The notes beneath the pieces were generated by a model that saw only the letters and a list, made by a program, of their open reading frames with translations, was not told the DNA's origin and made no database searches. A DNA stretch of 5,766 nt. Source: a bacterium (GTDB lineage: Bacteria; Patescibacteriota; Saccharimonadia; Saccharimonadales; UBA4665). Shown here one piece after another: positions 5,610 to 5,766 of this stretch. The stretch lies in contig JAJZHX010000035.1 in NCBI GenBank assembly GCA_021804315.1, positions 1 through 5,766 of the forward strand, read 5' to 3'. The position numbers and the translations under genes are program-made. How positions within the stretch are numbered: position 1 is the stretch's first letter; the number at the start of each line of letters is the position of its first letter.

Positions 5610-5766
5610 TGTGTTGTAGTATAACCTCAGCTGTTGAAAAAAATTAGCTAAGAGACGCAATTCTAGCAATTAACTAGACAGCCTTAATAATTACCAAACG
5701 AAATTGACAACCTATTAAAGACAATACTGGAAAAATGCCAGGGGATAAATACGCGTAGCAGATCGG
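5610..5766. other. Unassigned region after ileS, no supported gene
   Basis: I see no tRNA, rRNA or recognisable riboswitch here. Two small hairpins occur: TCTAG (5662-5666) with CTAGA (5674-5678), and CTGG (5727-5730) with CCAG (5738-5741). A consensus TTGACA at 5704-5709 has no good -10 at proper spacing. A + frame is open from 5691 to the edge but has no ATG, GTG or TTG start, and a - frame is open from the edge to a stop at 5674-5676. It may be the leader of a gene beyond the window or the start of an RNA gene. Confidence 0.3.

Noticed and set aside
5609..5647. Short frame of 12 codons beginning ATG TGT TGT, preceded by AAGAGAG
   Set aside because: Very short, no recognisable motif, and the ATG overlaps the candidate -10, so it would precede the transcript start.
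5704..5732. Consensus TTGACA as a promoter
   Set aside because: No acceptable -10 lies 15-19 bases downstream; those positions read TACTGG or CTGGAA.
5691..5766. + strand frame open to the edge with an amphipathic-looking translation (IDNLLKTILEKCQG)
   Set aside because: No ATG, GTG or TTG start in frame and no ribosome site; too short to judge without the sequence beyond the window.
5674..5766. - strand frame open from the edge to a stop, as the end of a convergent gene
   Set aside because: Only about 30 codons, no recognisable motif, and another - frame is also open for a similar length, so chance explains it.

Overview
The window comes from an AT-rich bacterial chromosome that uses the standard genetic code: all three genes end in TAA or TAG, and no in-frame TGA has to be read as an amino acid. 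Three things suggest a member of the Candidate Phyla Radiation (Patescibacteria), perhaps close to Saccharibacteria. These are the style of the isoleucyl-tRNA synthetase, the short cysteine-free thioredoxin-like protein, and a B12-type ribonucleotide reductase with a zinc-ribbon tail. That placement rests on remembered family patterns, not a search, so it is tentative.

Layout, all on the + strand. Bases 1-2018 hold the C-terminal two thirds or so of an adenosylcobalamin-dependent (class II) ribonucleotide reductase; its N-terminus lies upstream of the window. A gap of 83 bases carries an extended -10 promoter. A gene of 87 codons (2102-2365) follows and encodes a thioredoxin-fold-like protein without any cysteine. 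Bases 2366-2600 form a structured leader that I read as an isoleucine T-box riboswitch of the ultrashort Stem I type. Bases 2601-5513 hold a complete type 2 isoleucyl-tRNA synthetase gene (ileS). The last 253 bases contain a probable A/T-rich terminator, a candidate promoter and no gene I can support.

Functionally the window joins deoxynucleotide synthesis and translation. The reductase makes deoxyribonucleotides. The small protein has the right fold to be a redox partner but lacks the residues for it, so its role is open. IleS charges tRNA-Ile, and its leader carries what is needed to sense uncharged tRNA-Ile: an AUC specifier in an apical loop and a UGGU sequence matching an A73-CCA tRNA end. 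Each of the two downstream genes seems to have its own extended -10 promoter, so the region is probably three transcription units rather than one operon.

The most interesting part is the ileS leader. Its specifier hairpin is very short, its antiterminator is textbook, and its expression platform appears to pit Stem III, rather than the antiterminator, against a 13-bp stem followed by five T's.
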